Assembly (NCBI GenBank): GCA_946183915.1
Contig: CAMHDJ010000003.1
Coordinates: forward strand, 19,545 to 83,544
Reading direction: 5' to 3'
Length of the DNA: 64,000 bases
Source: an uncultured Bacteroidales bacterium
Lineage (GTDB): Bacteria; Bacteroidota; Bacteroidia; Bacteroidales; P3
The position numbers and the translations under genes were made by a program. Shown piece by piece: positions 1-7,239 of this stretch. The notes under the pieces were generated by a model. It was not told where the DNA came from, did not search any database, and saw only the letters and a list, made by a program, of their open reading frames with translations. The first letter of the stretch is position 1, and each line of letters opens with the position of its first letter.

Positions 1-357
1 CACCTCAACTTCGACGAGTTTGCCTCCATCGTGCCCAACAGCTTCGCCGACACCTGCGTCAACCGGGCCCCACGCACCATCCTCCGCATCACCGACACCG
101 CAGGCCTCACCACCCAGATGCGCACCTACATCAAGTACAACAACCCCGACGACATAGCCGCCATGCCCGACCCCGAGATGTACGAGACCTTCGATATCGA
201 CCGTCTCTACGCCATCATCAACCGCGAGGGCACCCCCGACGGAAACGGAGCCCCGGCCACGGAAGACACTGTGCTCATCCAATACTTCATCTTCGACAAC
301 ATCCTTCAGCCCGCCTCCTACTTCCTGGGGCACGAGAAACAACTGATCGCACGATGA
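1..357 (+). CDS. C-terminal part of an unknown protein (5' end outside window)
   Basis: The reading frame is open from base 1 and ends with TGA at 355-357, overlapping the surE start ATG (354) in an ATGA arrangement, so it is translationally coupled to surE. About 118 residues are visible. They are mixed alpha/beta with no signal peptide or membrane segment in this part; acidic and proline-containing stretches surround motifs such as RTILRITD and DTVLIQYFIFDN. I do not recognise the family with confidence; the pattern of a conserved VLIQYFIFD near the C-terminus recalls DUF4340-type proteins placed upstream of surE in Bacteroidales, but this is from memory. The first possible internal start (GTG at 31) is not the real start because the frame continues upstream. 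Confidence 0.6.
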   Translation, partial: HLNFDEFASIVPNSFADTCVNRAPRTILRITDTAGLTTQMRTYIKYNNPDDIAAMPDPEMYETFDIDRLYAIINREGTPDGNGAPATEDTVLIQYFIFDNILQPASYFLGHEKQLIAR

Positions 358-1118
358 AGCCCCTCATACTCATCACCAACGACGATGGCTTCGCCGCCCG
401 CGGTCTCCGTGCCTTGGACGAGATAGCCATGGAGTTCGGCGACGTGGTCGTCATGGCCCCCGAGCAGAACTCTTCCGGCAAGAGCCACAGCATCACCACC
501 GGACGGCCGCTGCGCGTGCGCGAAATCAAGCAGGACGACGGCCTCGCCGTCTACGCCTGCGACGGCACGCCGGTCGACTGTGTCAAGCTCGCTTCCGAAT
601 ACTTCTGTCCCCGAAAGCCCGACCTCGTCCTGAGCGGCATCAACCACGGCAGCAACAGCTCCATCAACGTCCTCTACAGCGGCACCATGGGCGCCGTCAT
701 CGAGGCCACAGCCCTCGGCTTCAACGCCATCGGTTTCTCGCTGCTCAACCACAACCCCGAGGCCGACTTCGAGCCCTCGCGACACATCGTGCGGCACCTC
801 ATCGCCCAGGTGCTCACCCACGGCCTGCCGCCCGACATCTCGCTCAATGTCAACATTCCGCGACTCGAACAGCATCAGATCAAGGGCATCCGCATCTGCC
901 ACGAAGCCAAAGCCCAGTGGAACGACAGCTTCGAGAAGCGCATCGACCCCCAGGGCCGCCCCTACTGGTGGCTCACCGGCAAATTCGTCTGCAACGATCC
1001 TCCCGAGACCAGCGACGAATGGGCCCTGGCCAACGGATACGTTTCCGTCGTGCCCATCCACCCCGACTTCACCCACTACCCCGCCATCGCCCAACTGCAA
1101 CACCTCGAAGTCCTATGA
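354..1118 (+). CDS. surE: 5'/3'-nucleotidase SurE
   Basis: A 254-residue protein, the usual SurE length. The N-terminus carries the metal-binding ITNDDG motif (residues 7-12), followed by the conserved Asn/Ser region around APEQNSSGKSHS (residues 41-52), CDGTPVDCV (64-72) and LSGINHGSN (about 87-95), which hold the other metal and phosphate ligands. SurE enzymes are cytosolic metal-dependent phosphatases acting on nucleoside monophosphates. The start ATG overlaps the upstream stop, and the stop TGA overlaps the next gene's ATG (1115), so it sits in a tightly coupled run leading to lpxB. Context suggests a shared transcript rather than a shared pathway. Confidence 0.96.
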   Translation: MKPLILITNDDGFAARGLRALDEIAMEFGDVVVMAPEQNSSGKSHSITTGRPLRVREIKQDDGLAVYACDGTPVDCVKLASEYFCPRKPDLVLSGINHGSNSSINVLYSGTMGAVIEATALGFNAIGFSLLNHNPEADFEPSRHIVRHLIAQVLTHGLPPDISLNVNIPRLEQHQIKGIRICHEAKAQWNDSFEKRIDPQGRPYWWLTGKFVCNDPPETSDEWALANGYVSVVPIHPDFTHYPAIAQLQHLEVL

Positions 1119-1408
1119 AACACTTTTTCACACAAGACAAGGTGACCGTGGGCCTCGTGGCCGGTCTGGGCTCCGAACTGCTGCTCTGCCTCCTGCTGGC
1201 AGCAGTGCTCCTGCTCGGCGGTTGGGGCATCGACGGCCACCAGCGCTTGTTTGCCGCCATGTTCATCCCCCCGCTGCTCATCCTGCGCGCCTATGCCAAG
1301 GGGCGGCAGCATCCGGTCGTCAGCAAGACGCTGGCCACCGTGCTCTTCGTCACCTTTGTGGCCTTCATGTTCTACCTCTTCCAAGCCCACCTGATCGTCC
1401 TCCGATGA
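1115..1408 (+). CDS. Small integral membrane protein of unknown function
   Basis: A 97-residue protein whose ATG overlaps the surE stop and whose TGA overlaps the lpxB ATG at 1405 (ATGA on both sides). It contains three apparent hydrophobic segments: residues about 12-32 (rich in Leu/Val/Gly), about 42-60 (LFAAMFIPPLLILRAYA) and about 74-95 (VLFVTFVAFMFYLFQAHLIVL). No catalytic motif is visible. Strict coupling to surE and lpxB suggests an envelope role, but the function is unknown. Confidence 0.8.
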   Translation: MKHFFTQDKVTVGLVAGLGSELLLCLLLAAVLLLGGWGIDGHQRLFAAMFIPPLLILRAYAKGRQHPVVSKTLATVLFVTFVAFMFYLFQAHLIVLR

Positions 1409-2604
1409 AGTACTACCTCATAGCCGGCGAAGCCTCGGGCGACCTGCACGGCGCCCGCCTGGTCCAGGCCCTCAAAGCCAAGGACCCCGAGGCCGACTTC
1501 CGCTACTGGGGAGGCGACAACATGGCCGCCGCCATAGGCCACGACCCCGTGCGCCACATCCGCGACCTGGCCATCATGGGCTTCGTCGAGGTGCTGGCCC
1601 ACCTCGGCACCGTGCTGGGCAACATTGCCTTCTGCAAACGCGACATCCTCGACTACCGTCCCGACGTGGTCATCGGCATCGACTACCCGGGCTTCAACCT
1701 CAAGATCGAGCAATGGGCCCACCGGCAAGGCTTCAAGACCGTACACTACATCTCGCCCAACCTCTGGGCCTGGAAGAAGGGGCGCATCCGCGGCATGAAG
1801 CAGAACCTCGACCTGCTGTGCTACATCCTGCCCTTCGAGGAGCGCTTCTTCAACGACAACCACATGACGCAAGCCCTCTACGTGGGCCATCCCCTGCTCG
1901 ACGCCGTCTCGCCGGCCGCCACCCCCTCTGCATCCCCTCTGCATCCCCTCTGCATCATCTCTGCATCATCTCTGCATAAAAGCAGTCCGCACCCCTCCCC
2001 CGAACCCTCCACGTCCACCCCTGCTCCCGTTGCGGAGAGGCCCCTCATTGCCCTGCTGCCCGGCAGCCGCCGGCAGGAGCTCAAAAACAGCCTCCCCCTG
2101 ATGGTTCAACTGGCCGCCAGACACCCCGAGTTCCACTTCGTCGTGGCCGGCATGAGCCTGTTGGGCGAGGAGATCTACCGCCGCTACATCCCCGACGGCA
2201 GCCCCATCGACATGGTCTACGACCAGACCTATCCCCTGCTGGCCGAGGCCCATGCCGCCGTAGTCTGCTCCGGCACCGCCACCCTCGAGGCGGCCCTCTT
2301 CGACGTGCCCCAGGTGGTGTGCTACCGCGCCAACCCCATCTCCATCGCCATCGCCAAAGCCATCGTCAGCCGCCGCATACGCTACATCTCGCTGGTCAAC
2401 CTCATCGCCGACCAGACCGTCGTCACCGAGCTCATCCAGCAGGACTTCAACGCCACGCGGCTGGAGGAGGAATTCCGGCTGATTGCCTGCGACGACGCCA
2501 ACCGCCACCGCATCTTCAACCAATACGCCGCCCTGCGCACCCGCCTCGGCGGCAGCGGCGCCAGCCAGCGCACCGCCCAAGCCATCCTCGACCTCCTCAA
2601 ATGA
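1405..2604 (+). CDS. lpxB: Lipid-A-disaccharide synthase with a repeat-derived linker insertion
   Basis: 399 residues. LpxB joins UDP-2,3-diacylglucosamine and lipid X to make the tetra-acylated disaccharide of lipid A at the inner membrane. The N-terminus MKYYLIAGEASGD and GFVEVL, DYPGFNLK, YISPNLWAWKKGR, the second-half motif ALLPGSRRQEL, and CSGTATLEAAL with the downstream Q/N-rich domain are classic. Between the N-terminal domain (ending about GHPLLDAV, residue 169) and ALLPGSRR lies a Ser/Pro/Thr-rich insertion of roughly 40 residues encoded by tandem CTCTGCATC units (1919-1977). These match intergenic repeats elsewhere in the window. The insertion keeps frame and falls in the interdomain linker, so the enzyme is probably active. 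It overlaps the next gene start (2601) by four bases. Confidence 0.96.
   Translation: MKYYLIAGEASGDLHGARLVQALKAKDPEADFRYWGGDNMAAAIGHDPVRHIRDLAIMGFVEVLAHLGTVLGNIAFCKRDILDYRPDVVIGIDYPGFNLKIEQWAHRQGFKTVHYISPNLWAWKKGRIRGMKQNLDLLCYILPFEERFFNDNHMTQALYVGHPLLDAVSPAATPSASPLHPLCIISASSLHKSSPHPSPEPSTSTPAPVAERPLIALLPGSRRQELKNSLPLMVQLAARHPEFHFVVAGMSLLGEEIYRRYIPDGSPIDMVYDQTYPLLAEAHAAVVCSGTATLEAALFDVPQVVCYRANPISIAIAKAIVSRRIRYISLVNLIADQTVVTELIQQDFNATRLEEEFRLIACDDANRHRIFNQYAALRTRLGGSGASQRTAQAILDLLK
1919..1980 (+). repeat. CTCTGCATC tandem microrepeat inside lpxB
   Basis: Successive CCTCTGCATC and ATCTCTGCATC units. The block CCCCTCTGCATCATCTCTG also occurs as the reverse complement near 26813-26838, next to GATGCC repeats. 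It encodes the low-complexity LpxB linker. Confidence 0.85.
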
Positions 2605-3932
2605 AACGCCTGCTGCTCATACTCCTGCTCCTTCTGGCCGTCGCCCCGGCGGCCCACGCCGACCGCGTGCGTGTGCGCCTCTTCTCGGGCAACAAGATCA
2701 ACAGCCTCAACGTCTCGTTCGACCTCGGCACCTACAACCTCTTCGCCGACGGCGACCAGCTGCTCGAAGCCATGGTCGGCGAAGGGCGCTCCGTGCACAT
2801 CCGCCCCGACGACGGCCGACTGCACGTCAGCGTCAACGAGGACGACTACGGCACCTACACCACCCTGCACCTCATGGCCACCGACACCGCCTGCATCCTC
2901 TGCCTCAACCCCGAAGGGTGCAAACAGCGCACCTACGAGGGCAACCTCGAGGTCAGCCTGCTCAAGAACGGCACCCTGCAACTGGTCAACGACGTCGAGT
3001 TCGAGACCTACATCGCCGGCGTCGTGCAGAGCGAGATCTACGGCACCCAGAGCGACATCTTCCGCATCCAGGCCATCATCAGCCGCACCTGGGCCCTGCG
3101 CAACATGAAGAAACACGCCGCCGAGGGCTACAACTTCTGCGACTACGTCCACTGCCAGGCCTACCAGAACCGCTGCATCCGGCCCGACATCATGATCGGG
3201 GCCATCCAAAGCACCGGCGAGACCCTCGTCGATGCCGACGGCCACCTCATCGAGACCCCCTTCCACTCCAACTCCGGCGGGCAGACCGCCAACTCGGAGG
3301 ACGTCTGGAAAGCCGCCCTGCCCTACCTCCGCTCCGTGCAGGACACCTTCTCCTTCCGCATGCGACAGAGCGACTGGGTGAAGACCATCAGTCTCGACCG
3401 CTGGCTCTCCTACTTCCGCAAGACCCACAAGATCAACGTCGACGACAGCGCCAACCGCTCCGAGCTGCTCCACTTCACCCAGGAGAGCCGCAAGGTGCGC
3501 CTGCTCGGCGTGCCCCTCACCCGCATCCGCTCCGACTTCCAGCTGAAGTCCACCTTCTTCAGCGTCAGCGTCGACAGCGTCACCCGCTCGGTCGTCCTCC
3601 ACGGCCACGGCTTCGGTCACGGCGTGGGCCTCAGCCAGGAAGGCACCATCCGCATGGTCGGTCTCGGCTACAGCTACGACAGCATCCTCCGCCACTACTA
3701 CACCGGCGCCGTCATCCACCTCGACCCAACCGCCAACCCCGCCTACGTCGAGAACTACGCCGCCCAGCTGGCCCGCATCATCGAGGAGGACAAGAACAAG
3801 AAAACCCAGGTCCGCTCCAAGAAAGACGACTGGCTCGGACGCCTCTTCCGCCTGCGCGACCGCGAAGAGCGCGAGGAAGTCTACATCGAAGAGGAACAGA
3901 ACAACGAACAAGATTGGCAATACGAATGGTAA
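2601..3932 (+). CDS. SpoIID/LytB-domain secreted protein (putative peptidoglycan lytic enzyme)
   Basis: 443 residues with an N-terminal signal peptide (MKRLLLILLLLLAVAPAAHA). The central region contains SpoIID/LytB features: FETYIAGVVQSEI (about residue 134), RIQAIISRTWALR, FHSNSGGQTANSEDVW and, near the C-terminus, the typical GHGFGHGVGLSQEG followed by GYSYDSILRHYY. The C-terminal 60 residues are charged and disordered (EEDKNKK to EEEQNNEQ). SpoIID is a lytic transglycosylase in sporulators; homologues in Bacteroidota have no sporulation role and are presumed to act on the cell wall in the periplasm. The start ATG overlaps the lpxB stop. Confidence 0.88.
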   Translation: MKRLLLILLLLLAVAPAAHADRVRVRLFSGNKINSLNVSFDLGTYNLFADGDQLLEAMVGEGRSVHIRPDDGRLHVSVNEDDYGTYTTLHLMATDTACILCLNPEGCKQRTYEGNLEVSLLKNGTLQLVNDVEFETYIAGVVQSEIYGTQSDIFRIQAIISRTWALRNMKKHAAEGYNFCDYVHCQAYQNRCIRPDIMIGAIQSTGETLVDADGHLIETPFHSNSGGQTANSEDVWKAALPYLRSVQDTFSFRMRQSDWVKTISLDRWLSYFRKTHKINVDDSANRSELLHFTQESRKVRLLGVPLTRIRSDFQLKSTFFSVSVDSVTRSVVLHGHGFGHGVGLSQEGTIRMVGLGYSYDSILRHYYTGAVIHLDPTANPAYVENYAAQLARIIEEDKNKKTQVRSKKDDWLGRLFRLRDREEREEVYIEEEQNNEQDWQYEW

Positions 3933-3939
3933 TAAAACA

Positions 3940-4473
3940 ATGAATATGAAAAAGACACTCATACTGTTCCTGCTGAGCCTCCTGCTTGGCGGAGCCCACG
4001 CCCAGGTCAAATGGCACACCATCGACGAGGCCGCCAGCGCCAAGATTGGCACCCGCCTCTACTTCGTCGACTTCTACACCTCCTGGTGCGGCTACTGCAA
4101 GAAGATGGACCGCGAGACCTTCAGCGACCCCACCGTCGCCAATATCCTCAACCGCTACTTCTACCCCGTCAAGTTCGACGCCGAAGGCCAGAAGGCCGTC
4201 AACTGGTTCGGCCAGACCTACCACCCCGTCAACGAGGGGCGCAACCGGCAGCACCAGTTCGCACGCGGCCTCCAGGGCTACCCCACCTTCGTGCTCTACA
4301 GCGCCGACGGCTCCAAACTCCAGGCCATCCCGGGCTACTACCCGCCGCGCGAATTCGAGATCGTGCTCTGGTACTTCGCCAGCGGCGACTGCGACCGCTA
4401 CCCCTTCGAGCGCTACCGCCAGATCTTCGACAAGGAGATCCGCCCCCAGATGAAGAAGGCGCTCGCCCAATGA
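3940..4473 (+). CDS. Secreted thioredoxin-fold protein
   Basis: 177 residues. Signal peptide MNMKKTLILFLLSLLLGGAHA, then a thioredoxin fold with the redox motif WCGYC (about residues 48-52) in FYTSWCGYCKKMD and the cis-Pro region GYPTFVLYSADG. It resembles the DUF255/thioredoxin-like periplasmic thiol oxidoreductases of Bacteroidota, probably a disulfide reductase or isomerase. Met-3 (3946) is an alternative start. It follows the SpoIID gene by seven bases and probably shares its transcript. Confidence 0.85.
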   Translation: MNMKKTLILFLLSLLLGGAHAQVKWHTIDEAASAKIGTRLYFVDFYTSWCGYCKKMDRETFSDPTVANILNRYFYPVKFDAEGQKAVNWFGQTYHPVNEGRNRQHQFARGLQGYPTFVLYSADGSKLQAIPGYYPPREFEIVLWYFASGDCDRYPFERYRQIFDKEIRPQMKKALAQ

Positions 4474-4506
4474 TCCTCGACACCTAACCCTTAAACCTCT
4501 AGAACC

Positions 4507-5460
4507 ATGGGACTTTTCAGCCGCAAAGACAAAGACGCCGACCGCCGTACACTCGACAACGGACTGGCCAAAACCAAAGAGAGTTTCTTACAGAAGCTCA
4601 CCAAAAGCATCCTCGGCAAAAGCACCGTCGACGATGATGTGCTCGACAACCTCGAGGAGACCCTCATCTCCTCCGACGTAGGCGTCGACACCACCCTCAA
4701 GGTCATCGACCAGTTGCAGCAGCGCATCCGGCGCGACAAATACATCTCCACCTCCGAACTGAACTCCATCCTGCGGGCCGAGGTGGCCCAACTGCTGCGC
4801 CAGCCGCAGACCGACTTCCCGGCCGACTTCGACTCGCCGCTGCCCCACACCCCCTACGTCATTCTGGTGGTGGGCGTCAACGGTGTGGGCAAAACCACCA
4901 CCATCGCCAAGCTCGCCTACCGCTACAAGCAGGCCGGCCGCTCCGTCATCCTCGGCGCCGCCGACACCTTCCGCGCCGCCGCCGTCGAGCAGCTGCAGCT
5001 CTGGGCCGACCGCGTCGGAGTGCCCATCGTGCAGCAAGGCATGGGCGCCGACCCCGCCTCGGTGGCCTACGACACCGTGCAGAGCGCCATCGCCCGCAAG
5101 AGCGACGTCGTCATCATCGACACCGCCGGCCGACTCCACAACAAGGTGGGTCTGATGAACGAACTGGGCAAGATTCGCAAAGTCATCCAGAAGCTCCTCC
5201 CCGAGGCGCCCCACGAGGTGCTCCTCGTCCTCGACGCCTCCACCGGCCAGAACGCCGTCGAGCAGGCCCGCCAGTTCACCCAGGCTACCGACGTCAACGC
5301 CCTGGCACTCACCAAACTCGACGGCACCGCCAAGGGCGGCGTCATCATAGCCATCTCCGACCAGTTCCAGGTGCCCGTGCGCTACATCGGCCTCGGCGAG
5401 CAAATGACCGACCTCCAGATCTTCAACCCCGACACCTTCGTCGACAGCCTTTTCGAATGA
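4507..5460 (+). CDS. ftsY: Signal recognition particle receptor FtsY
   Basis: 317 residues: a short N domain without the long acidic A domain of enterobacterial FtsY, then the NG GTPase core. Visible motifs are G1 GVNGVGKTTT (about residues 122-131), the insertion box DTFRAAAVEQL, G3 DTAGRLHNK, G4 TKLDGTAKGG and the closing GLGEQMTDLQIF. It is the membrane-associated SRP receptor for co-translational targeting to SecYEG. Its stop overlaps the rimO start (5457). Confidence 0.97.
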   Translation: MGLFSRKDKDADRRTLDNGLAKTKESFLQKLTKSILGKSTVDDDVLDNLEETLISSDVGVDTTLKVIDQLQQRIRRDKYISTSELNSILRAEVAQLLRQPQTDFPADFDSPLPHTPYVILVVGVNGVGKTTTIAKLAYRYKQAGRSVILGAADTFRAAAVEQLQLWADRVGVPIVQQGMGADPASVAYDTVQSAIARKSDVVIIDTAGRLHNKVGLMNELGKIRKVIQKLLPEAPHEVLLVLDASTGQNAVEQARQFTQATDVNALALTKLDGTAKGGVIIAISDQFQVPVRYIGLGEQMTDLQIFNPDTFVDSLFE

Positions 5461-6812
5461 ACATCAACATCATCACCCTCGGCTGTTCCAAGAACACCGT
5501 CGACAGCGAGAACCTCGCCGCAGCGCTGACGGCCCGGGGCCACCGCGTACACTTCGACCGCCAGCGCAACGACTGCGACGCCATCATCGTCAACACCTGC
5601 GGCTTCATCGGCGACGCCAAAGAGGAAAGCATCCACACCATCCTGCAGCAGATCGGCGTCAAGACCCGCGGCCGCCGCGCGCGCCGCCTCATCGTCTGCG
5701 GATGCCTCGTCGAGCGCTACCGCGACGAACTCCGGCAAGAGATGCCCGAGGTCGACGCCTGGTTCGGAGTCCACGAGTGGGAGAAAATCGTCGATAAGTT
5801 GACAGTGGAAAGTGGAAAGTGGGAAATGGAAAGTGGTCGGGTGACACCCAACTCTCCACTTTCCACGCTCCACTCTCCACTCCCCACGCCGCGGCCCCTC
5901 TCCACCCCCACACACTACGCCTACCTCAAGATCGCCGAGGGCTGCAACCGCAGCTGTTCCTACTGCGCCATCCCCCTCATCCGCGGCGCCCACCGCTCGC
6001 GCCCCATCGACGACATCGTGGCCGAAGCCAAGGCGCTGGTGGCCAAGGGCGTCAAAGAGCTCATCGTCATCAGCCAGGACACCACCTACTACGGCCTCGA
6101 TCTCTACCATCGGCGCGCCCTGGGCGAGCTGCTCGACAGGCTGGCCGACGAGAGCGGCGCCCCCTGGATCCGCCTCCACTACACCTACCCCACCTCCTTC
6201 CCCGAGGACGCCATCGACGCCATCGCCCGCCACGCGAACATCTGCAACTACATCGACATCCCGCTGCAGCACATCAACTCGCGCATCCTCAGCTCGATGC
6301 AGCGCGGCATCGACCGCGAGGGCACCCTGCGCCTGCTCGACTCCTTCCGCGCCAAGCTGCCCGACGCCGCCATCCGCACCACCCTCATCGTCGGCTACCC
6401 GGGCGAGACCGAGGCCGACTTCGAGGAGCTGAAGCAGTTTGTGCGCACGGCACGCTTCGACCGCATGGGCTGCTTCGCCTACAGCCCCGAGGAGGGCACC
6501 CCCGCCGAAGCCCTCGGCGACCCCGTGCCCGACGAGGTCAAGCAGCAGCGCGTCAGCGAACTCATGGCCATCCAGGAAGAGATCTCGCTCGAGAAGAACC
6601 AGGCCCGCATCGGCCGCACCTACCGCTGCCTCGTCGACCGGATAGAAGGCGACACCCTCGTGGCCCGCACCGAATACGACAGCCCCGAGGTGGACGACGA
6701 GGTGCTCATCCGCCAGACGCGCTCCTCCATCCGCCCAGGCGACTTCGTGCAGGTGCTGATCACCGACGCCCTCGAGAACGACCTCGTCGGCGAGCTCGTC
6801 GACGCCCGCTAG
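5457..6812 (+). CDS. rimO: Ribosomal protein S12 methylthiotransferase with repeat-derived insertion
   Basis: 451 residues. RimO adds a methylthio group to an aspartate of ribosomal protein S12. The N-terminal UPF0004 domain has LGCSKNTVDSE with conserved Cys (also NTCGFIGDA and CGCLVERY). The radical SAM motif is CNRSCSYC (CX3CX2C), followed by RSRPIDDIVAEA, SQDTTYYG and a C-terminal TRAM domain (RTYRCLVD to the end). Between the two first domains, after HEWEKIVDKL, about 35 residues (VESGKWEMESG, then Ser/Pro/Thr/Leu-rich sequence) are encoded by TGGAAAG-type microrepeats in inverted orientation (5801-5890). Frame is maintained up to THYAYLKIAEG, so the protein is likely functional. Confidence 0.95.
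   Translation: MNINIITLGCSKNTVDSENLAAALTARGHRVHFDRQRNDCDAIIVNTCGFIGDAKEESIHTILQQIGVKTRGRRARRLIVCGCLVERYRDELRQEMPEVDAWFGVHEWEKIVDKLTVESGKWEMESGRVTPNSPLSTLHSPLPTPRPLSTPTHYAYLKIAEGCNRSCSYCAIPLIRGAHRSRPIDDIVAEAKALVAKGVKELIVISQDTTYYGLDLYHRRALGELLDRLADESGAPWIRLHYTYPTSFPEDAIDAIARHANICNYIDIPLQHINSRILSSMQRGIDREGTLRLLDSFRAKLPDAAIRTTLIVGYPGETEADFEELKQFVRTARFDRMGCFAYSPEEGTPAEALGDPVPDEVKQQRVSELMAIQEEISLEKNQARIGRTYRCLVDRIEGDTLVARTEYDSPEVDDEVLIRQTRSSIRPGDFVQVLITDALENDLVGELVDAR
5801..5890 (+). repeat. Inverted TGGAAAGT / ACTTTCCA microrepeats inside rimO
   Basis: The left part reads GTGGAAAGTGGAAAGTGGG; the right part reads ACTCTCCACTTTCCACGCTC, so the two halves can pair as a hairpin. The same 7-bp unit is found in the M3 peptidase gene near 41549-41581. 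Confidence 0.85.
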
Positions 6813-6842
6813 CCGTCACCGCTGATTCTCAACCCCTTAGCC

Positions 6843-6903
6843 CCACCCTCCAAGCATCCCCTAGGCATCCCCCAGGCATCCCCTAGGCATCATCTATGCT
6901 TGC
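6843..6903 (+). repeat. GGCATCCCCTA tandem repeat (GATGCC family), 5' end of duplicated B12 module
   Basis: Units of CTAGGCATCCCC and CCAGGCATCC end in CATCATCTATGCTTGCAAG. In reverse complement it matches 41040-41098 upstream of the second cobalamin riboswitch, including the CTTGCTTGCA edge. It lies just after rimO and before the btuB promoter. Confidence 0.85.
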
Positions 6904-6995
6904 AAGCAAGGAAGATGCTTAGAATGAGCATTTTATGTGATTGGCAAAAAAGGCGTTTTTGAGGCGTATTGTGTGAAGGAGTGTTAAAAAAACAT

Positions 6996-7030
6996 AAATT
7001 TCACCATGTGAAATTTATTTCGTACCTTTG
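6996..7030 (+). promoter_or_regulatory. Promoter of the btuB-btuG operon with an inverted repeat
   Basis: TACCTTTG at 7023-7030 fits the Bacteroidota -7 consensus TAnnTTTG. Just upstream, 6996-7016, is a perfect inverted repeat: AAATTTCAC, CAT, GTGAAATTT. It covers the expected -33 region, where a clear TTTG is missing. The inverted repeat could be an operator; that is inference. Confidence 0.65.
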
Positions 7031-7033
7031 CAG

Positions 7034-7205
7034 CCGGTTTTGGTCGCCCCCGCAGGGCGCCAAGAGGGAATCAGGTGCAAGTCCTGAGCAGTCCCGCTGC
7101 TGTGAGCCTCAGCAAGTTGCACGTCCGTGTATACCACTGTGCGCCGCCATAGGCGTATGGGAAGGTGGGCGTGGAGAGGCGAGCCAGAAGACCTGCCAAA
7201 ACCGC
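7034..7205 (+). ncRNA. Cobalamin riboswitch
   Basis: Conserved cobalamin aptamer features occur in order: the P2/P3 region AGTCCTGAGCAGTCCCGCTG at about 7079-7098, ACCACTGTG, ATGGGAAGGTGGGCG, and the closing B12 box AGCCAGAAGACCTGCC at 7182-7197. The box is identical to that of the minus-strand riboswitch at 40738-40753. It lies between a promoter and a BtuB-like receptor, so adenosylcobalamin would be expected to repress expression. Confidence 0.95.
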
Positions 7206-7239
7206 AAACAAGAAAAGCCCTCGAGGAAAGGACTCAAAG

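Noticed and set aside
1919..1980. Frameshift or assembly error in lpxB
   Set aside because: The reading frame is open and family motifs match on both sides; the extra sequence is an in-frame repeat, not a shift.
2382..4052. 556-residue minus-strand ORF opposite the SpoIID gene
   Set aside because: Antisense artefact spanning three real genes, Val/Gly/Asp-rich.
6843..6903. Possible CRISPR-like array
   Set aside because: Repeat units are 11-13 bp, directly abutting and degenerate, with no unique spacers and no cas genes nearby.
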